From Rossellomorea aquimaris (lineage in GTDB: Bacteria; Bacillota; Bacilli; Bacillales; Bacillaceae_B): a stretch of 64,000 nucleotides of DNA. How positions within the stretch are numbered: position 1 is the stretch's first letter; every line of letters starts with the position of its first letter. The DNA lies in the NCBI RefSeq assembly GCF_000935355.1, contig NZ_JXZC01000001.1:1364001-1428000 (forward strand), given 5' to 3'. A program made the translations under genes and the position numbers. Of the stretch, positions 52,787 to 62,425 are shown in pieces. The notes below the pieces were generated by a model. The model had not been told where the DNA came from, did not search any database, and saw only the letters and a program-made list of their open reading frames with translations.

Positions 52787-53920
52787 CTATTTGATTATAA
52801 GGTTTAGACCCTTTTGAATTTCGTTTAGTACATCGTCATCTGTTTCCACTGACTGTTGTTTCAGTAGTGCCTCTTGTGCTTCTCCCCCGCCTATTTTGCC
52901 CAGGGCCCAGGCAGAGGTACCCCGGATGACAGGCCGCACATCTTTTTTCATCACATCAACGAGATCTTTAATGGCGGTTGTATCCTTATAATGGGCGAGT
53001 GCGATGATCGCGTTTCGCTGAATCGGCTTCTTTCCTCTCCATGAACCGGATACATGACCGTACTTTTCTTTAAACTCACGATTACTGATCGTTAACAGCG
53101 GTTTTAATAGCGGCTTCGCAATCTCTGGATCAGGCTCCATCTCTTCATGGAAGTGAAAGTCCATTCCTTTATTTTCAGGACATACCGTTTGGCAGGTGTC
53201 ACATCCATAAAGGCGGTTCCCAAGCTTTACCCGATACTCATCCGCAAGAAAGCCCTTTGTTTGCGTCAAAAAGGCAATGCATTTCTGAGCATCCAGCTGA
53301 CCGCCTTCGATGAGGGCGCCCGTTGGACAGACATCCACGCATTTATTGCATGTGCCGCATTGGTCTTCCATCGGTGTATCAGGGGCAAACGGAAGGTTCG
53401 TCACCATTTCTCCGAGGTATACATAGGATCCGAACTCAGGTGTGATAATCGAACAGTTTTTTCCGCTCCAACCAATCCCGGCACGCTCTGCCACGGCACG
53501 GTCAACGAGTTCACCCGTATCTACCATCGATTTGAAACGTGCCTGAGGAACTCTTGATACGATATATTCTTCCAGTTTTGAAAGACGATCCCGGAGCACA
53601 TGGTGATAATCCGTCCCCCATGATGCCCGGCAGAATATCCCCCGTCTCTCTCCCCGTTTGCTTTGTGGAGCGTCCTTCATCTTGGAAGGATAGGCGAGAG
53701 CAATGGCGATGATCGATTTCGGTTTATCGAATATCAAAGAAGGATCAACCCGCTTTTCTATGTCCTTTTCCTCGAACCCGGATTGATATCCGAGCATTTC
53801 CTGGCGCAGGAGTCTGTTTTTCATTTCGGAAAACGTATCCGCCGTTGTAAAGCCAATCTTATCAATGCCGATTTCCTTGCTGTACGCAATAATATCCTGC
53901 TTTAATCGATCCATATCCAT
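52787..53920 (-). CDS. queG: epoxyqueuosine reductase QueG
   Basis: A 377-residue cobalamin and iron-sulfur enzyme, the last step in making queuosine in tRNA. The catalytic Asp134 is in SMVDTGELVDRA. Two ferredoxin-type clusters are clear: CGTCNKCVDVCPTGAL (Cys188, 191, 194, 198) and CDTCQTVCPENKG with Cys214. HEAT-like repeats follow (residues 300-375, RNAIIALAHYK and GTSAWALGKIGGGEAQEAL). In B. subtilis it is yhbA. AGGAGG lies 8 bases before the ATG. Confidence 0.95.
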   Translation of the reverse strand: MDMDRLKQDIIAYSKEIGIDKIGFTTADTFSEMKNRLLRQEMLGYQSGFEEKDIEKRVDPSLIFDKPKSIIAIALAYPSKMKDAPQSKRGERRGIFCRASWGTDYHHVLRDRLSKLEEYIVSRVPQARFKSMVDTGELVDRAVAERAGIGWSGKNCSIITPEFGSYVYLGEMVTNLPFAPDTPMEDQCGTCNKCVDVCPTGALIEGGQLDAQKCIAFLTQTKGFLADEYRVKLGNRLYGCDTCQTVCPENKGMDFHFHEEMEPDPEIAKPLLKPLLTISNREFKEKYGHVSGSWRGKKPIQRNAIIALAHYKDTTAIKDLVDVMKKDVRPVIRGTSAWALGKIGGGEAQEALLKQQSVETDDDVLNEIQKGLNLIIK

Positions 53921-54040
53921 TGCCCTTTCCTCCTTTCTGATTCTGATGATATATTTTATAAGCGCTTATAAATAAGCTTACGTGAAATAGCAATGTGTAT
54001 TATGATAAACTATTTTAAAACAAATGTGGAGGGAAAATAA

Positions 54041-54712
54041 GTGGAAATCACGATCGATTCATCCATAACGTCCAAAATCCCTGATTTTAAAGTGGGCTTC
54101 ATTCAATACCATCATATCGAAGTCGGAGCTTCTCCTCAAATGCTGAAAGGCAGACTTCAGCTATTCCAGGAATCCATCTTCTTTGATCTTCATGATAAAA
54201 ATGTGACAGAACTGGAAGGGATCGCGGCGTGGAGGGATATCTTCAAGAAAACAGGAAAAGATCCGAATCGCTACCGTCATTCAGCCGAAGCCCTCTTTCG
54301 CCGGGTTAAAAAACAGAACTACCTGAGCACCATAAATTCAGCCATCGATCTCAACAACTTCTTCTCCCTTCAATACGAAGTGCCCATCGGCATCTACGAC
54401 TGTTCAGGTCTCAAGGGGGATGGCATCGAGTTAAAAGTGGGGGAAACAGGACAAACCTACATAGGGCTCAACGGGCGGGAAAATTCCCTTGAAAACCTGA
54501 TTGTCGCATGTGACGGGGACGGACCTTTCGGAAGTCCATTCGTCGACTCAGACCGGGCCCCCGTCGGTGAGGGAACCAAAAATGCCGTTCAGATCATCTT
54601 TCTGAAGCCTTTCCTTTCTATAGAAGAAAGCGGGAAACTGACGAAATCGTTGATGGATATGTTCATCAGGATCCATGGTGGAGAAGGATCGTTTGAAGTG
54701 GTGTGCGGATAG
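54041..54712 (+). CDS. B3/4 (tRNA editing-like) domain protein
   Basis: A 223-residue protein with the B3/B4 fold of the editing site of phenylalanyl-tRNA synthetase beta (KTGKDPNRYRHSAEALFRRVKKQNYLSTINSAIDLNNFFSLQYEVPIGIYD). Free-standing versions may clear mischarged tRNA; that is inference. GGAGGG lies 7 bases before a GTG start. A GGGACGGACC copy sits in-frame at 54515, encoding DGDGPFG. Single-gene unit divergent from queG. Confidence 0.85.
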   Translation: MEITIDSSITSKIPDFKVGFIQYHHIEVGASPQMLKGRLQLFQESIFFDLHDKNVTELEGIAAWRDIFKKTGKDPNRYRHSAEALFRRVKKQNYLSTINSAIDLNNFFSLQYEVPIGIYDCSGLKGDGIELKVGETGQTYIGLNGRENSLENLIVACDGDGPFGSPFVDSDRAPVGEGTKNAVQIIFLKPFLSIEESGKLTKSLMDMFIRIHGGEGSFEVVCG

Positions 54713-54721
54713 AAATTTGTG

Positions 54722-54751
54722 CAAGGTCCCTGGTTGGGGTCTTGTTTTTTT
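54722..54751 (+). terminator. terminator of the B3/4 gene
   Basis: CAAGGTCCC/GGGGTCTTG stem with G-T pairs and seven following T residues, 10 bases after the stop codon. Confidence 0.78.
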
Positions 54752-54872
54752 ATGGAGATTGTACGATAATCCATTGCTGATCTTCAGAAATCTCAGCCGA
54801 TCTTAAAGTTCTAAAGCATATTCCATAGACAAAGTGGCATTTCCAGCCCGATTTCGACCATGGCCGCGAGTC

Positions 54873-54998
54873 AATCCGGCGGAAAGCCACGATGATCCAG
54901 CCGTTTTTCCCGATAATCCAGCCGAAATCACAATTAATCCGGCCATTTCTTGTGAAAATCCGGTCGATTTTACAAATAATCCAGCCGATTTACATTAA
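54873..54998. repeat. second 21-bp tandem repeat array, six units
   Basis: Six 21-base units start at 54873, 54894, 54915, 54936, 54957 and 54978. They open with AATCC(A/G)G(C/T)C(G/A) or close variants. The period, core and A/T-rich variable tail equal those of the array at 25387. It lies in the 378-base gap between two convergent genes, the only other content of which is the terminators. Confidence 0.8.
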
Positions 54999-55052
54999 CT
55001 GCAAATTAAACACTGCATATGAGCGACTATCACTATCGCGCCAGTACCCCAC

Positions 55053-55079
55053 AAAAAAAAGAGAGCCCAATGGACTCCC
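55053..55079 (-). terminator. terminator of the carbohydrate cluster
   Basis: On the minus strand GGAGTCC-ATT-GGGCTCT is followed by C and eight T residues, just beyond the isomerase stop codon. The stem uses G-T pairs. Confidence 0.65.
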
Positions 55080-55090
55080 TTCTTACCAAT

Positions 55091-56059
55091 CTACACCCAC
55101 CACATATCCGACGGCTGCTCTTCAATCAAGATAGATTTCAAATTCTTCACCGCACGTCCAAAGCCTTCTTCAATCGACATGATCGGATCCTCGTGCTCAA
55201 TGCTTACGACATAATCGTATCCGAATGTGCGCAGCGCACTCATCATGTCGGACCATTCCTGCAAGCTGTGCCCACAGCCCACTGAGCGGAATGACCAAGC
55301 TCTTGTCTGGATGCTGCCGTAGGGCTGCATATCCGTCAGACCGTACATGTTGACGTTATCCTGGTCGATATACGTATCTTTCGCATGGAAATGGTGAATC
55401 GCATTTTCTTTTCCCAGGATTTTAATCGCGGCAACCGGATCGATTCCTTGCCACCAAAGGTGACTGGGATCCAGATTCGCACCGATCGCGTCACATGTTT
55501 CTTCACGAAGCTTCAACAACGTATATGGAGTATGGACAAGGAAACCTCCGTGCAGTTCAAGACCGATCTTAACATTATGATCCTCTGCAAGCTGACCCAT
55601 CTCTTTCCAATATGGAATCAACTTTTCTTCCCATTGCCATTTAAGGATATCCCCATATTCATTCGGCCAAGGGGATACAGGCCAGTTTGGGTGCTTTGCT
55701 CCTTCATGGTCGCCTGCCGTTCCTGAGAAACAATTCACGACAGGTACGTTCATCAGTCCGGCAAGCTTGATCGTTTTCTGAAGTGCCACATGGGATTCTT
55801 CCGCAAAAGCTGCATCTGGCGAGATCGGATTTCCGTGACAGCTGAAGGCACTGATTTGAAGTCCTCTCGATGTTACTTTTTCTAAGTATTCGTTTCTCTT
55901 TTCTTCACTTTCTAAAAGAGCGTCCAGGTCACAGTGAGCATTTCCAGGATATCCTCCCGTGCCGATTTCAACTGCGTGAAGTCCGGCTTCTTTTACATAA
56001 TCCAGCATTTCATCAAGATTCTTCTGTGAAAATAATACAGTAAATACACCTAGTTTCAT
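55091..56059 (-). CDS. sugar phosphate isomerase/epimerase (TIM-barrel)
   Basis: A 322-residue xylose-isomerase-like TIM barrel. Predicted metal ligands: Glu in IGLELHGGFLVH, Asp/His in ANLDPSHLWWQG, His in HHFHAKDTYID and Glu near the C-terminus (VVSIEHEDP). Members include IolE, hydroxypyruvate isomerase, and the YcjR epimerase of 3-keto sugars. AGGAGG precedes the ATG. It is last in the run ThuA - dehydrogenase - dehydrogenase - isomerase. Confidence 0.85.
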   Translation of the reverse strand: MKLGVFTVLFSQKNLDEMLDYVKEAGLHAVEIGTGGYPGNAHCDLDALLESEEKRNEYLEKVTSRGLQISAFSCHGNPISPDAAFAEESHVALQKTIKLAGLMNVPVVNCFSGTAGDHEGAKHPNWPVSPWPNEYGDILKWQWEEKLIPYWKEMGQLAEDHNVKIGLELHGGFLVHTPYTLLKLREETCDAIGANLDPSHLWWQGIDPVAAIKILGKENAIHHFHAKDTYIDQDNVNMYGLTDMQPYGSIQTRAWSFRSVGCGHSLQEWSDMMSALRTFGYDYVVSIEHEDPIMSIEEGFGRAVKNLKSILIEEQPSDMWWV

Positions 56060-56071
56060 TTGTGCTTCCTC

Positions 56072-57112
56072 CTATTTCAATCGGATGCTTTGTCCGGTTT
56101 CACTGCTTTTGTAAATGGCATCAATGATTTGAGACACTTGCATGGCTTCCTGGGGCTTCACAACCAGCTCCTCTAAACCGAGACAGCTGTTGATAAAGTT
56201 CCGGGCTTGTGGAAGACTCGGATCATCTTCACCGGGAACCCAATCCGCTTCACTATTCAAAAGCATGCCATGTTTCATTTGGTTCATTTGGAACGGGAAT
56301 AGATCGATTCCCCCCGTTTCGCCTGAAATGCTCATGCTTTCTTCATCGCTCTTGACGTTTGCAGACCAAGACGTTTCAAAGAGCATGGAAGCACCGTTAT
56401 CGAACTTGATATAAGCCGTGACATGGTCGTCGACTTCAAATTTCTCTTTATCAAAGTCTCCCCACAGATTCACTTGATCTGGCATTCTACTAAGCTTGTT
56501 ATAGGCCGTCCCTGTTACTTCGACAGGTGCAGGGTTCCCAAGGAGCCATATGGATAGATCCAGAAAGTGACACCCGTAGTCGATCAGGCTGCCACCACCT
56601 TGAAGCTCCTTATTGGTAAATACTCCCCAGCCAGGAACTTTGCGGCGACGTATCGCCCTTGCCCGTGCGACCATTGGTTCACCGATTTCATCTTCCAGGA
56701 TGACACGCTTTGCCGCACGTGAATCCTTCATGAAACGATAATGATAGGCGATAGCCAGAACCTTCCCTGACTGTTCCGCAGCTTCGATCATCATTTCACA
56801 TTCTTCAGGAGTCATGGCCATCGGTTTCTCACAAAACACATGGAGCCCGGCTTTGAGCGCTGCAATCGTGATTTCCGCATGAAATTTATTCGGAGTACAG
56901 ATCGTCACAGCATCCACATGCCCGAACATGTCCCGATAGTCACTGAACACGTTCGGAATGCTAAAGGTTTCTGCCACGGTTTGAGCAGTGACAGGATTGA
57001 TATCACTGATCGCTTCAATGGATACAGAATCTGAAAGTTTTATAAAAGTAGGGATGTGGCGCGTTTGGGCAATGCCCCCTACGCCGATCACTCCCATCCG
57101 AAGTTTAGTCAT
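56072..57112 (-). CDS. Gfo/Idh/MocA-family dehydrogenase A
   Basis: A 346-residue NAD(P)-dependent sugar dehydrogenase. Rossmann loop GVGGIAQTRHIPTF at the N-terminus, the catalytic Lys in FCEKPMAMTPEE, and the substrate-domain motif GGGSLIDYGCHFLDLSIWLLG with a conserved Asp/His. I chose the ATG at 57112, about 9 bases after AGAGGTG; a GTG at 57124 overlaps that site. It may oxidise a sugar ring hydroxyl. Next to a second paralog and an isomerase. Confidence 0.87.
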   Translation of the reverse strand: MTKLRMGVIGVGGIAQTRHIPTFIKLSDSVSIEAISDINPVTAQTVAETFSIPNVFSDYRDMFGHVDAVTICTPNKFHAEITIAALKAGLHVFCEKPMAMTPEECEMMIEAAEQSGKVLAIAYHYRFMKDSRAAKRVILEDEIGEPMVARARAIRRRKVPGWGVFTNKELQGGGSLIDYGCHFLDLSIWLLGNPAPVEVTGTAYNKLSRMPDQVNLWGDFDKEKFEVDDHVTAYIKFDNGASMLFETSWSANVKSDEESMSISGETGGIDLFPFQMNQMKHGMLLNSEADWVPGEDDPSLPQARNFINSCLGLEELVVKPQEAMQVSQIIDAIYKSSETGQSIRLK

Positions 57113-57129
57113 TGCTGCATTCACCTCTA

Positions 57130-58155
57130 TTACAATTTTACAATCCGTTTTGTTTCACTTGATTCCAAGGCAGATAATACCACTTCTAACGATTTCTTTC
57201 CTTCTTCCCCTGGAACAGGAGGCTCTGCATCATGAAGGATGCTGTCGACAAATTGATCGATCACACGGGAATTCGTCTGACCGCCCTCGTCATTTGTCTG
57301 AATACCGCCAAGCTCATACTTCACCACTTCTCCGCTTGAGTATTGAACGATGAGAGAGTTGACCGGATCATCCTCTAAACGTAGGATGGCCTTCTCTCCA
57401 TAAATGATCGTAGAGTTGTCTTCTTTCGAAACATAAGACCAGCTTGCTGCAAGGGTACCGATTGTACCGCTTTCGGTTTTCAATACACAGACAGCCGTAT
57501 CATCCACATTTGCATTTTCCTTTGCACTTGTTTCAACAAAGGCACCGACTTCTGCAAATTCTTCCCCTAAGATGTACCGAAGGAGATCGGTTTTGTGTAC
57601 ACCAAGGTCACCCATGGCACCGATGAACGCTTCATCTTTTTTAAAGAACCAGCTGTCTTTCCCGTCAGCACTCCAGCCTTCAGGTCCACCGTGACCAAAT
57701 GCAGAACGGAAGCTGTAGATTTTACCTACTTCACCACTTTCAATCAGCTGCTTCGCTTTTTGATGAGAAGGGACAAATCGCTGGTTATGAGCGATCATCA
57801 GTTTTTTACCGTTTTTAACAGCGGCATCGATCATGCCTTGAGCTTCTTCACTTGAAGTGGCCATAGGCTTCTCACATAATACATGCTTACCCGCGTTAAG
57901 TGCATCGATGGAAATCGGAGCATGCAGGTAGTTCGGTGTACACACACTCACAGCTTCCACTTCAGCGTTTGCCAGTAGTTCTTTATGATTGGTATACGCT
58001 TTCGCTCCGACGGCATCGGCTATTTTCCATGCCCGTTCTTCCACGATGTCACACACTGCTACCACTTCAACGTTTTCATTGTTTGCATATTCCGGCAGAT
58101 GACGATGCTGGGCGATGCTTCCACACCCGATAACCCCGATTTTTAATTTACTCAT
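57130..58155 (-). CDS. Gfo/Idh/MocA-family dehydrogenase B
   Basis: A 341-residue paralog of the next gene: GCGSIAQHRHLPEY (cofactor loop), CEKPMATSSEEA (catalytic Lys), and FIGAMGDLGVHKTDLLRYILG (conserved Asp/His). The pair may work as oxidising and reducing partners, as in known keto-sugar pathways. GAGGAGG precedes the ATG. Eighteen bases separate it from dehydrogenase A, so they share a transcript. Confidence 0.88.
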   Translation of the reverse strand: MSKLKIGVIGCGSIAQHRHLPEYANNENVEVVAVCDIVEERAWKIADAVGAKAYTNHKELLANAEVEAVSVCTPNYLHAPISIDALNAGKHVLCEKPMATSSEEAQGMIDAAVKNGKKLMIAHNQRFVPSHQKAKQLIESGEVGKIYSFRSAFGHGGPEGWSADGKDSWFFKKDEAFIGAMGDLGVHKTDLLRYILGEEFAEVGAFVETSAKENANVDDTAVCVLKTESGTIGTLAASWSYVSKEDNSTIIYGEKAILRLEDDPVNSLIVQYSSGEVVKYELGGIQTNDEGGQTNSRVIDQFVDSILHDAEPPVPGEEGKKSLEVVLSALESSETKRIVKL

Positions 58156-58177
58156 GATTTTTTCCTCCTCTTGTTCT

Positions 58178-58903
58178 TTAGTTAGATCCTTTGATTTCTT
58201 CTAACGGCTGTGCGTTTCCGTATACCGGTCTCGCATGATCTACAGGTGATGCCCATTTCACTGCATTGACGATGACCTTCTGAACGTCTTCATTGTAATA
58301 GGTCGGATACGTTTCATGCCCCGGACGGAAATAGAATACTTTCCCGTTACCACGCTGATACGTACACCCGCTCCTGAATACTTCCCCACCTTCGAACCAG
58401 CTCACCATCACAAGCTGATCAGGGGCCGGGATGTCAAAATGCTCCCCATACATTTCTTCCTTTTCCAGTTCGAAGTATTCCCCTAAACCGGCTGTAATCG
58501 GATGGCTTGGATCGACAATCCAGATGCGTTCTTTCTCATCAGCTTCCCGCCATTTTAAATCACATGAAGTGCCCATCAATGTTTTGAAGATTTTAGAGAA
58601 ATGGCCTGAATGAAGGACGATTAAGCCCATTCCGTCAAGGACACGCTGCTTCACTCTTTCAACCACTTCATCAGACACTTCATCATGGGCGATATGTCCC
58701 CACCACACCAATACGTCTGTACCATCCAACACATCTTCCGTCAATCCATGCTCATTTTCGTCTAATGTAGCCGTTTTCACATTGAATGATGCTTCTCCCA
58801 GGAAGGAGGCAATGGCGCCATGAATTCCTTCAGGGTACACCTCTCTCACTTTCGGATTCTTCTGTTCATGACGATTTTCATTCCATACTGTAACGTTCAA
58901 CAT
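58178..58903 (-). CDS. ThuA domain protein (trehalose utilisation-like)
   Basis: A 241-residue glutamine-amidotransferase-like fold of the ThuA family. Motifs: [66 protein letters not shown] and [22 protein letters not shown] [13 protein letters not shown]. In rhizobia ThuA and ThuB (a Gfo/Idh dehydrogenase) convert trehalose-type disaccharides to 3-keto derivatives. GGAGG precedes the ATG, so it is the first enzyme gene of this run, 15 bases after the regulator gene. Confidence 0.88.
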   Translation of the reverse strand: MLNVTVWNENRHEQKNPKVREVYPEGIHGAIASFLGEASFNVKTATLDENEHGLTEDVLDGTDVLVWWGHIAHDEVSDEVVERVKQRVLDGMGLIVLHSGHFSKIFKTLMGTSCDLKWREADEKERIWIVDPSHPITAGLGEYFELEKEEMYGEHFDIPAPDQLVMVSWFEGGEVFRSGCTYQRGNGKVFYFRPGHETYPTYYNEDVQKVIVNAVKWASPVDHARPVYGNAQPLEEIKGSN

Positions 58904-58918
58904 TGTAAAACCTCCAAG

Positions 58919-60493
58919 TTATGTGTTTGATTGTAAGTGCCGGTATTCATTCGGTGTCATACCGACGTGCTTCTTAAATACTTTGCTGAAATATTTCTCA
59001 TTCCCATACCCTACACCATAGGCGACTTCATAGATTTTTAAATAAGGATTTTCAAGCAGTTTCTTTGCTTTTTCCATCCGGATATTCGTAACGTAATCCG
59101 TGATGGTAGATCCATAATCCTGTTTGAACTTACGTGAGATATATTCCCTGCTTAGGTAAAAGCGATCGGCAATGTCTTGAAGATTGATTTCCTCTTGATA
59201 ATGCTGCTGAAGATATTCTTCAATATGCTGCATATTGTTCTTTTCCCGCTGATACTTTGCCTTTGAGAGGGTTTGAATTAATTCACTGAATTCTTTCGCT
59301 TTTTCCTCTTTAAATTTCCTGAACGAAAACGAGCCGTCTTCATTCCAATAATCCAGGCCTCTATAAAATTGTGCTTGATGCTGAATCTCATACTCTTTCA
59401 ACCAATTATTCCGTAATAACTCAAATTGATTTTCCCATACCTGGAGCTGCTCCAGTGAGAGTGCATGACCTGTTTCCAGCTGTGAAAATACCCTGTCCAA
59501 CTGGGATTGAACCTGCTCCCGGCTCCCTGAACGGATTGCCCATTTCAATTCATTGGAGTGATCCAGCAAATGCAGAAGGGGCTGTCTATTGACATCTTTA
59601 TGGGTGACGATTTTCTTTTGATCAAGCAGGGAATGCTTAAGATAAACCTGTAAAGCAGATTCATACGCTTCGTTTACTTTCTTAGACTTCTGTCCAAGTG
59701 CAATGATCGTAAAGAGTTTACTATATTGATAGATCAATGAATAGATTTCTTCTAACAGATACGTCACATTTTTATCGTTCCAGAAGAGAATCACAAGCTC
59801 TTCCTCTTTGTTCCCATTACGGAAGCAAACCCCATCATTTTGCTTTCGCAGCAATTCATTGCAAATATTGCTAAGGGTAAAGAAGGCAAGGTCCCGGTCT
59901 CCTTGAAAGAGCTTCTCCACGATCGGTTTGATGGGGATGAGGGCAACGGTCTTTTGCAACTTTGTAATGGCAATCCCAAACTCCTGTTCAACCTTTTCTA
60001 CCATTTCTGTGGTAATACTCTCCTTCGCACAGAGACTTGAGAATAACCGATCCCAATATAGGGGCTTTACCTCATTCATCACTCGATTTTCCTCGACTTG
60101 GGATTTTCTTGATCGAGCCTGGTCATTCCACTCTTTTACCGCTTTATCCAGCGTTTCATTTAACACATCCGGTTCAATCGGCTTCAGAATATAATCAAAG
60201 CTTTTATAAAAGATCGCGTTTCTCATATACTCGAAATCATCATACCCGCTTACAACGATGGTTTTGCTTTTAAGGTCAGAGGCATGAAGCCATTTCAAAA
60301 GATTGATGCCATCCCGCTTCGGCATCCTCATATCAGTGAAAATGATTTCCGGCCGGTGCTCTGTGATCAATTCGATGGCTTCGTCCCCATCTTCTGCCTC
60401 CAGAATGGTGTGGATCCCATGCTTGTCCCATTCCGCTAATAAAAGTAACCCCTCACGCACATGCTTTTCGTCGTCAATGATGATTGCTTTCAT
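58919..60493 (-). CDS. AraC-type response regulator (YesN-like)
   Basis: A 524-residue regulator. The receiver domain spans residues 1-120 with phospho-acceptor Asp54 in FTDMRMPKRDG and the KPIE segment near 106. A long linker follows. The C-terminal AraC helix-turn-helix pair is LQDIADRFYLSREYISRKFKQDYG and IYEVAYGVGYGNEKYFSKVFKKHVGMTPNEYR. GGAGGG lies 8 bases before the ATG at 60493. It overlaps the kinase gene, and is predicted to activate the surrounding sugar genes. Confidence 0.92.
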   Translation of the reverse strand: MKAIIIDDEKHVREGLLLLAEWDKHGIHTILEAEDGDEAIELITEHRPEIIFTDMRMPKRDGINLLKWLHASDLKSKTIVVSGYDDFEYMRNAIFYKSFDYILKPIEPDVLNETLDKAVKEWNDQARSRKSQVEENRVMNEVKPLYWDRLFSSLCAKESITTEMVEKVEQEFGIAITKLQKTVALIPIKPIVEKLFQGDRDLAFFTLSNICNELLRKQNDGVCFRNGNKEEELVILFWNDKNVTYLLEEIYSLIYQYSKLFTIIALGQKSKKVNEAYESALQVYLKHSLLDQKKIVTHKDVNRQPLLHLLDHSNELKWAIRSGSREQVQSQLDRVFSQLETGHALSLEQLQVWENQFELLRNNWLKEYEIQHQAQFYRGLDYWNEDGSFSFRKFKEEKAKEFSELIQTLSKAKYQREKNNMQHIEEYLQQHYQEEINLQDIADRFYLSREYISRKFKQDYGSTITDYVTNIRMEKAKKLLENPYLKIYEVAYGVGYGNEKYFSKVFKKHVGMTPNEYRHLQSNT

Positions 60494-62285
60494 TTGCTTC
60501 ACCCTCCATTCTTATTGGCAGTCTCATGGTGACCATAAAGCCTCCCTCATCATGATTTTCAAGCTGTAAAGTGGCATGGTGATCATAGTAGAGCTTTAAG
60601 CGAACGTAAACATTCTTCAGCCCAATATTGGTCTCATCCCCTGTTTTATTCCATGCATCTGCTTTAAAATGGTCCCTTATATCAAGAAGTCTGCTTTCCG
60701 TTACTCCAACACCATTATCACGGACAACCATCACCAACTCTTCCTCATCCTGAAAGCAAGATAGCCGTATACGCCCTACCCCGTCCCGGATATCGAATCC
60801 GTGCTTGAAGTAGTTTTCAATGAGAGGCTGAAGGATCATCTTCGGTACTGGGATCTCCATCACCTCATCTTCTACCTCTACACTGTAATCCAGATTTTCA
60901 CCAAAACGTTCTTTTTGTAAAAGAAGGTAGGCGTTCGTGTAATTGATTTCCTTGCTTAATGGAACAACATCCTCCTCCATATTCATCCCGTACCTCATAA
61001 TTTTGGAAAGGTGGGTGATCAGGGAGTAGATTTGCGGAACCTTGTTCTTTAAAGCAATCGTTCCAATGGATTGCAGGGCATTATAGAGAAAATGCGGATT
61101 GATTTGAGACTGGAGGACCTTTAATTGATTCGTCTTGTTCTCAAGTTCGAGCTTGTACTCACGATTGATCAAATGATTGATCCGCTCGATCATCTGCTGA
61201 AACCTGAAGCCAAGGATCCCGATTTCATCGGAACCGAACGATTCAGGCTGCACCTTCATATTCCCTTTTTCAACCTGTTGGATATTTTGAAGCAGAATCC
61301 GTATGGGTGAAGTAATTTTAAAAGAAACAAATAGTGTCGCAAGCACCACAAGGGATAGCCCAAGAACTCCAAACAGGATATTAATCTTTGCGACACTAAA
61401 TGCGCTTTCATAAAGATTTACGTAAGGAACCCGCTTCACTAACAGCCAACCGCCGGCCGAAGCTGGTAGCTGGTCGTACATCATAACCCCGTTGAAGGAG
61501 TCCTCCTTCCACTCGAGGGTGCCTGATACATCCTTTGATTCCATTATCCTCTTAATCCACTTCTGGTTGTTGCCATCGTCCGACACATCCCGGTCCGAGC
61601 TATAAATCATTTCCCCTTCCGAAGAAAGAAGATAAAATTCCTCTGACTTAGCGTTATACAGGTTTCTACTCAAATCTATGATTTTGTCAGGAGAGACCTC
61701 CAGTGAAATATACGCAAGCACCTCATCACCGGGAACGTTTCGGAATGCCCGGTGAATCGTGACAATATCCTTCGAACGGTTAATATTCTTTTCTTCCTGA
61801 CTATGTGTGGGTTCAATATACATGTTATAAGGGCTGCGTTCTGCATTTCTGAAGGATTCCCATTGAGAATCCCTTACCTTACTGGAAAATACGACAGTAG
61901 AGCGCTTTGTTGCCGAAATGACGCGTTCACCATCTGCGAAGGAAATTCGTACCCCGTTAATGGTATCACCCGTGTAGAGAATCGTTTGCACAACATTCTT
62001 TACAATGCCGATCGTCAAGTAATTATTCTCTTGGCCGGGTGATCTCATGAAATTAATAAAATCAGGATTATTATAAAGTGATAGCGTTAACCCGTTGAGC
62101 TCATTAATATAGCTCTCCAGATTCACCTTTCCCTGATAAAGAAGATTGCTGCTCTCCTCCACCACCTGCTCCTCTATGGAATCCTTCGTATACAAATATG
62201 TAATAATAATCGAACTGCCGAACGGCACAATCGTCGTAATCATCAACAACACAATCAACTTATTCCGAATGCTGGTCTTTAACAT
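60474..62285 (-). CDS. YesM-type membrane sensor histidine kinase
   Basis: A 603-residue kinase. Two membrane helices (about residues 12-32 and 295-320) flank an extracytoplasmic Cache-like sensor domain. A HAMP segment (FKITSPIRILLQNIQQVEKGNMKV) follows, then the phospho-acceptor His in QSQINPHFLYNALQSIGTIAL and ATPase motifs (LIENYFKHGF, DNGVGV). The GGAGG used to start it is part of a GGGACGGACC copy. It likely senses an extracellular sugar or its binding protein. Confidence 0.92.
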   Translation of the reverse strand: MLKTSIRNKLIVLLMITTIVPFGSSIIITYLYTKDSIEEQVVEESSNLLYQGKVNLESYINELNGLTLSLYNNPDFINFMRSPGQENNYLTIGIVKNVVQTILYTGDTINGVRISFADGERVISATKRSTVVFSSKVRDSQWESFRNAERSPYNMYIEPTHSQEEKNINRSKDIVTIHRAFRNVPGDEVLAYISLEVSPDKIIDLSRNLYNAKSEEFYLLSSEGEMIYSSDRDVSDDGNNQKWIKRIMESKDVSGTLEWKEDSFNGVMMYDQLPASAGGWLLVKRVPYVNLYESAFSVAKINILFGVLGLSLVVLATLFVSFKITSPIRILLQNIQQVEKGNMKVQPESFGSDEIGILGFRFQQMIERINHLINREYKLELENKTNQLKVLQSQINPHFLYNALQSIGTIALKNKVPQIYSLITHLSKIMRYGMNMEEDVVPLSKEINYTNAYLLLQKERFGENLDYSVEVEDEVMEIPVPKMILQPLIENYFKHGFDIRDGVGRIRLSCFQDEEELVMVVRDNGVGVTESRLLDIRDHFKADAWNKTGDETNIGLKNVYVRLKLYYDHHATLQLENHDEGGFMVTMRLPIRMEGEANESNHH

Positions 62286-62383
62286 GAGGGACGGACCTCC
62301 CAGGTCTCACTTATACACTAGTATAAAGTGTTTTTCCCCGCTCTTGGAAGTATTTTTTCGAAATATTCCTATTAAACTTATAA

Positions 62384-62418
62384 AATAGAAAGCATGCCGG
62401 GTAGACATGCTTTCTATT
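62384..62418 (-). terminator. terminator after the solute-binding protein gene
   Basis: AATAGAAAGCATG/CATGCTTTCTATT, a 13-bp perfect stem with a 9-base loop, just beyond the stop codon at 62426. It may allow partial read-through into the two-component genes. Confidence 0.82.
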
Positions 62419-62425
62419 ATTTCAC

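Noticed and set aside
54892-55134. 80-codon plus-strand frame with similar heptads
   Set aside because: It is again the translated repeat array, and it runs into the 3' end of the isomerase gene on the other strand.
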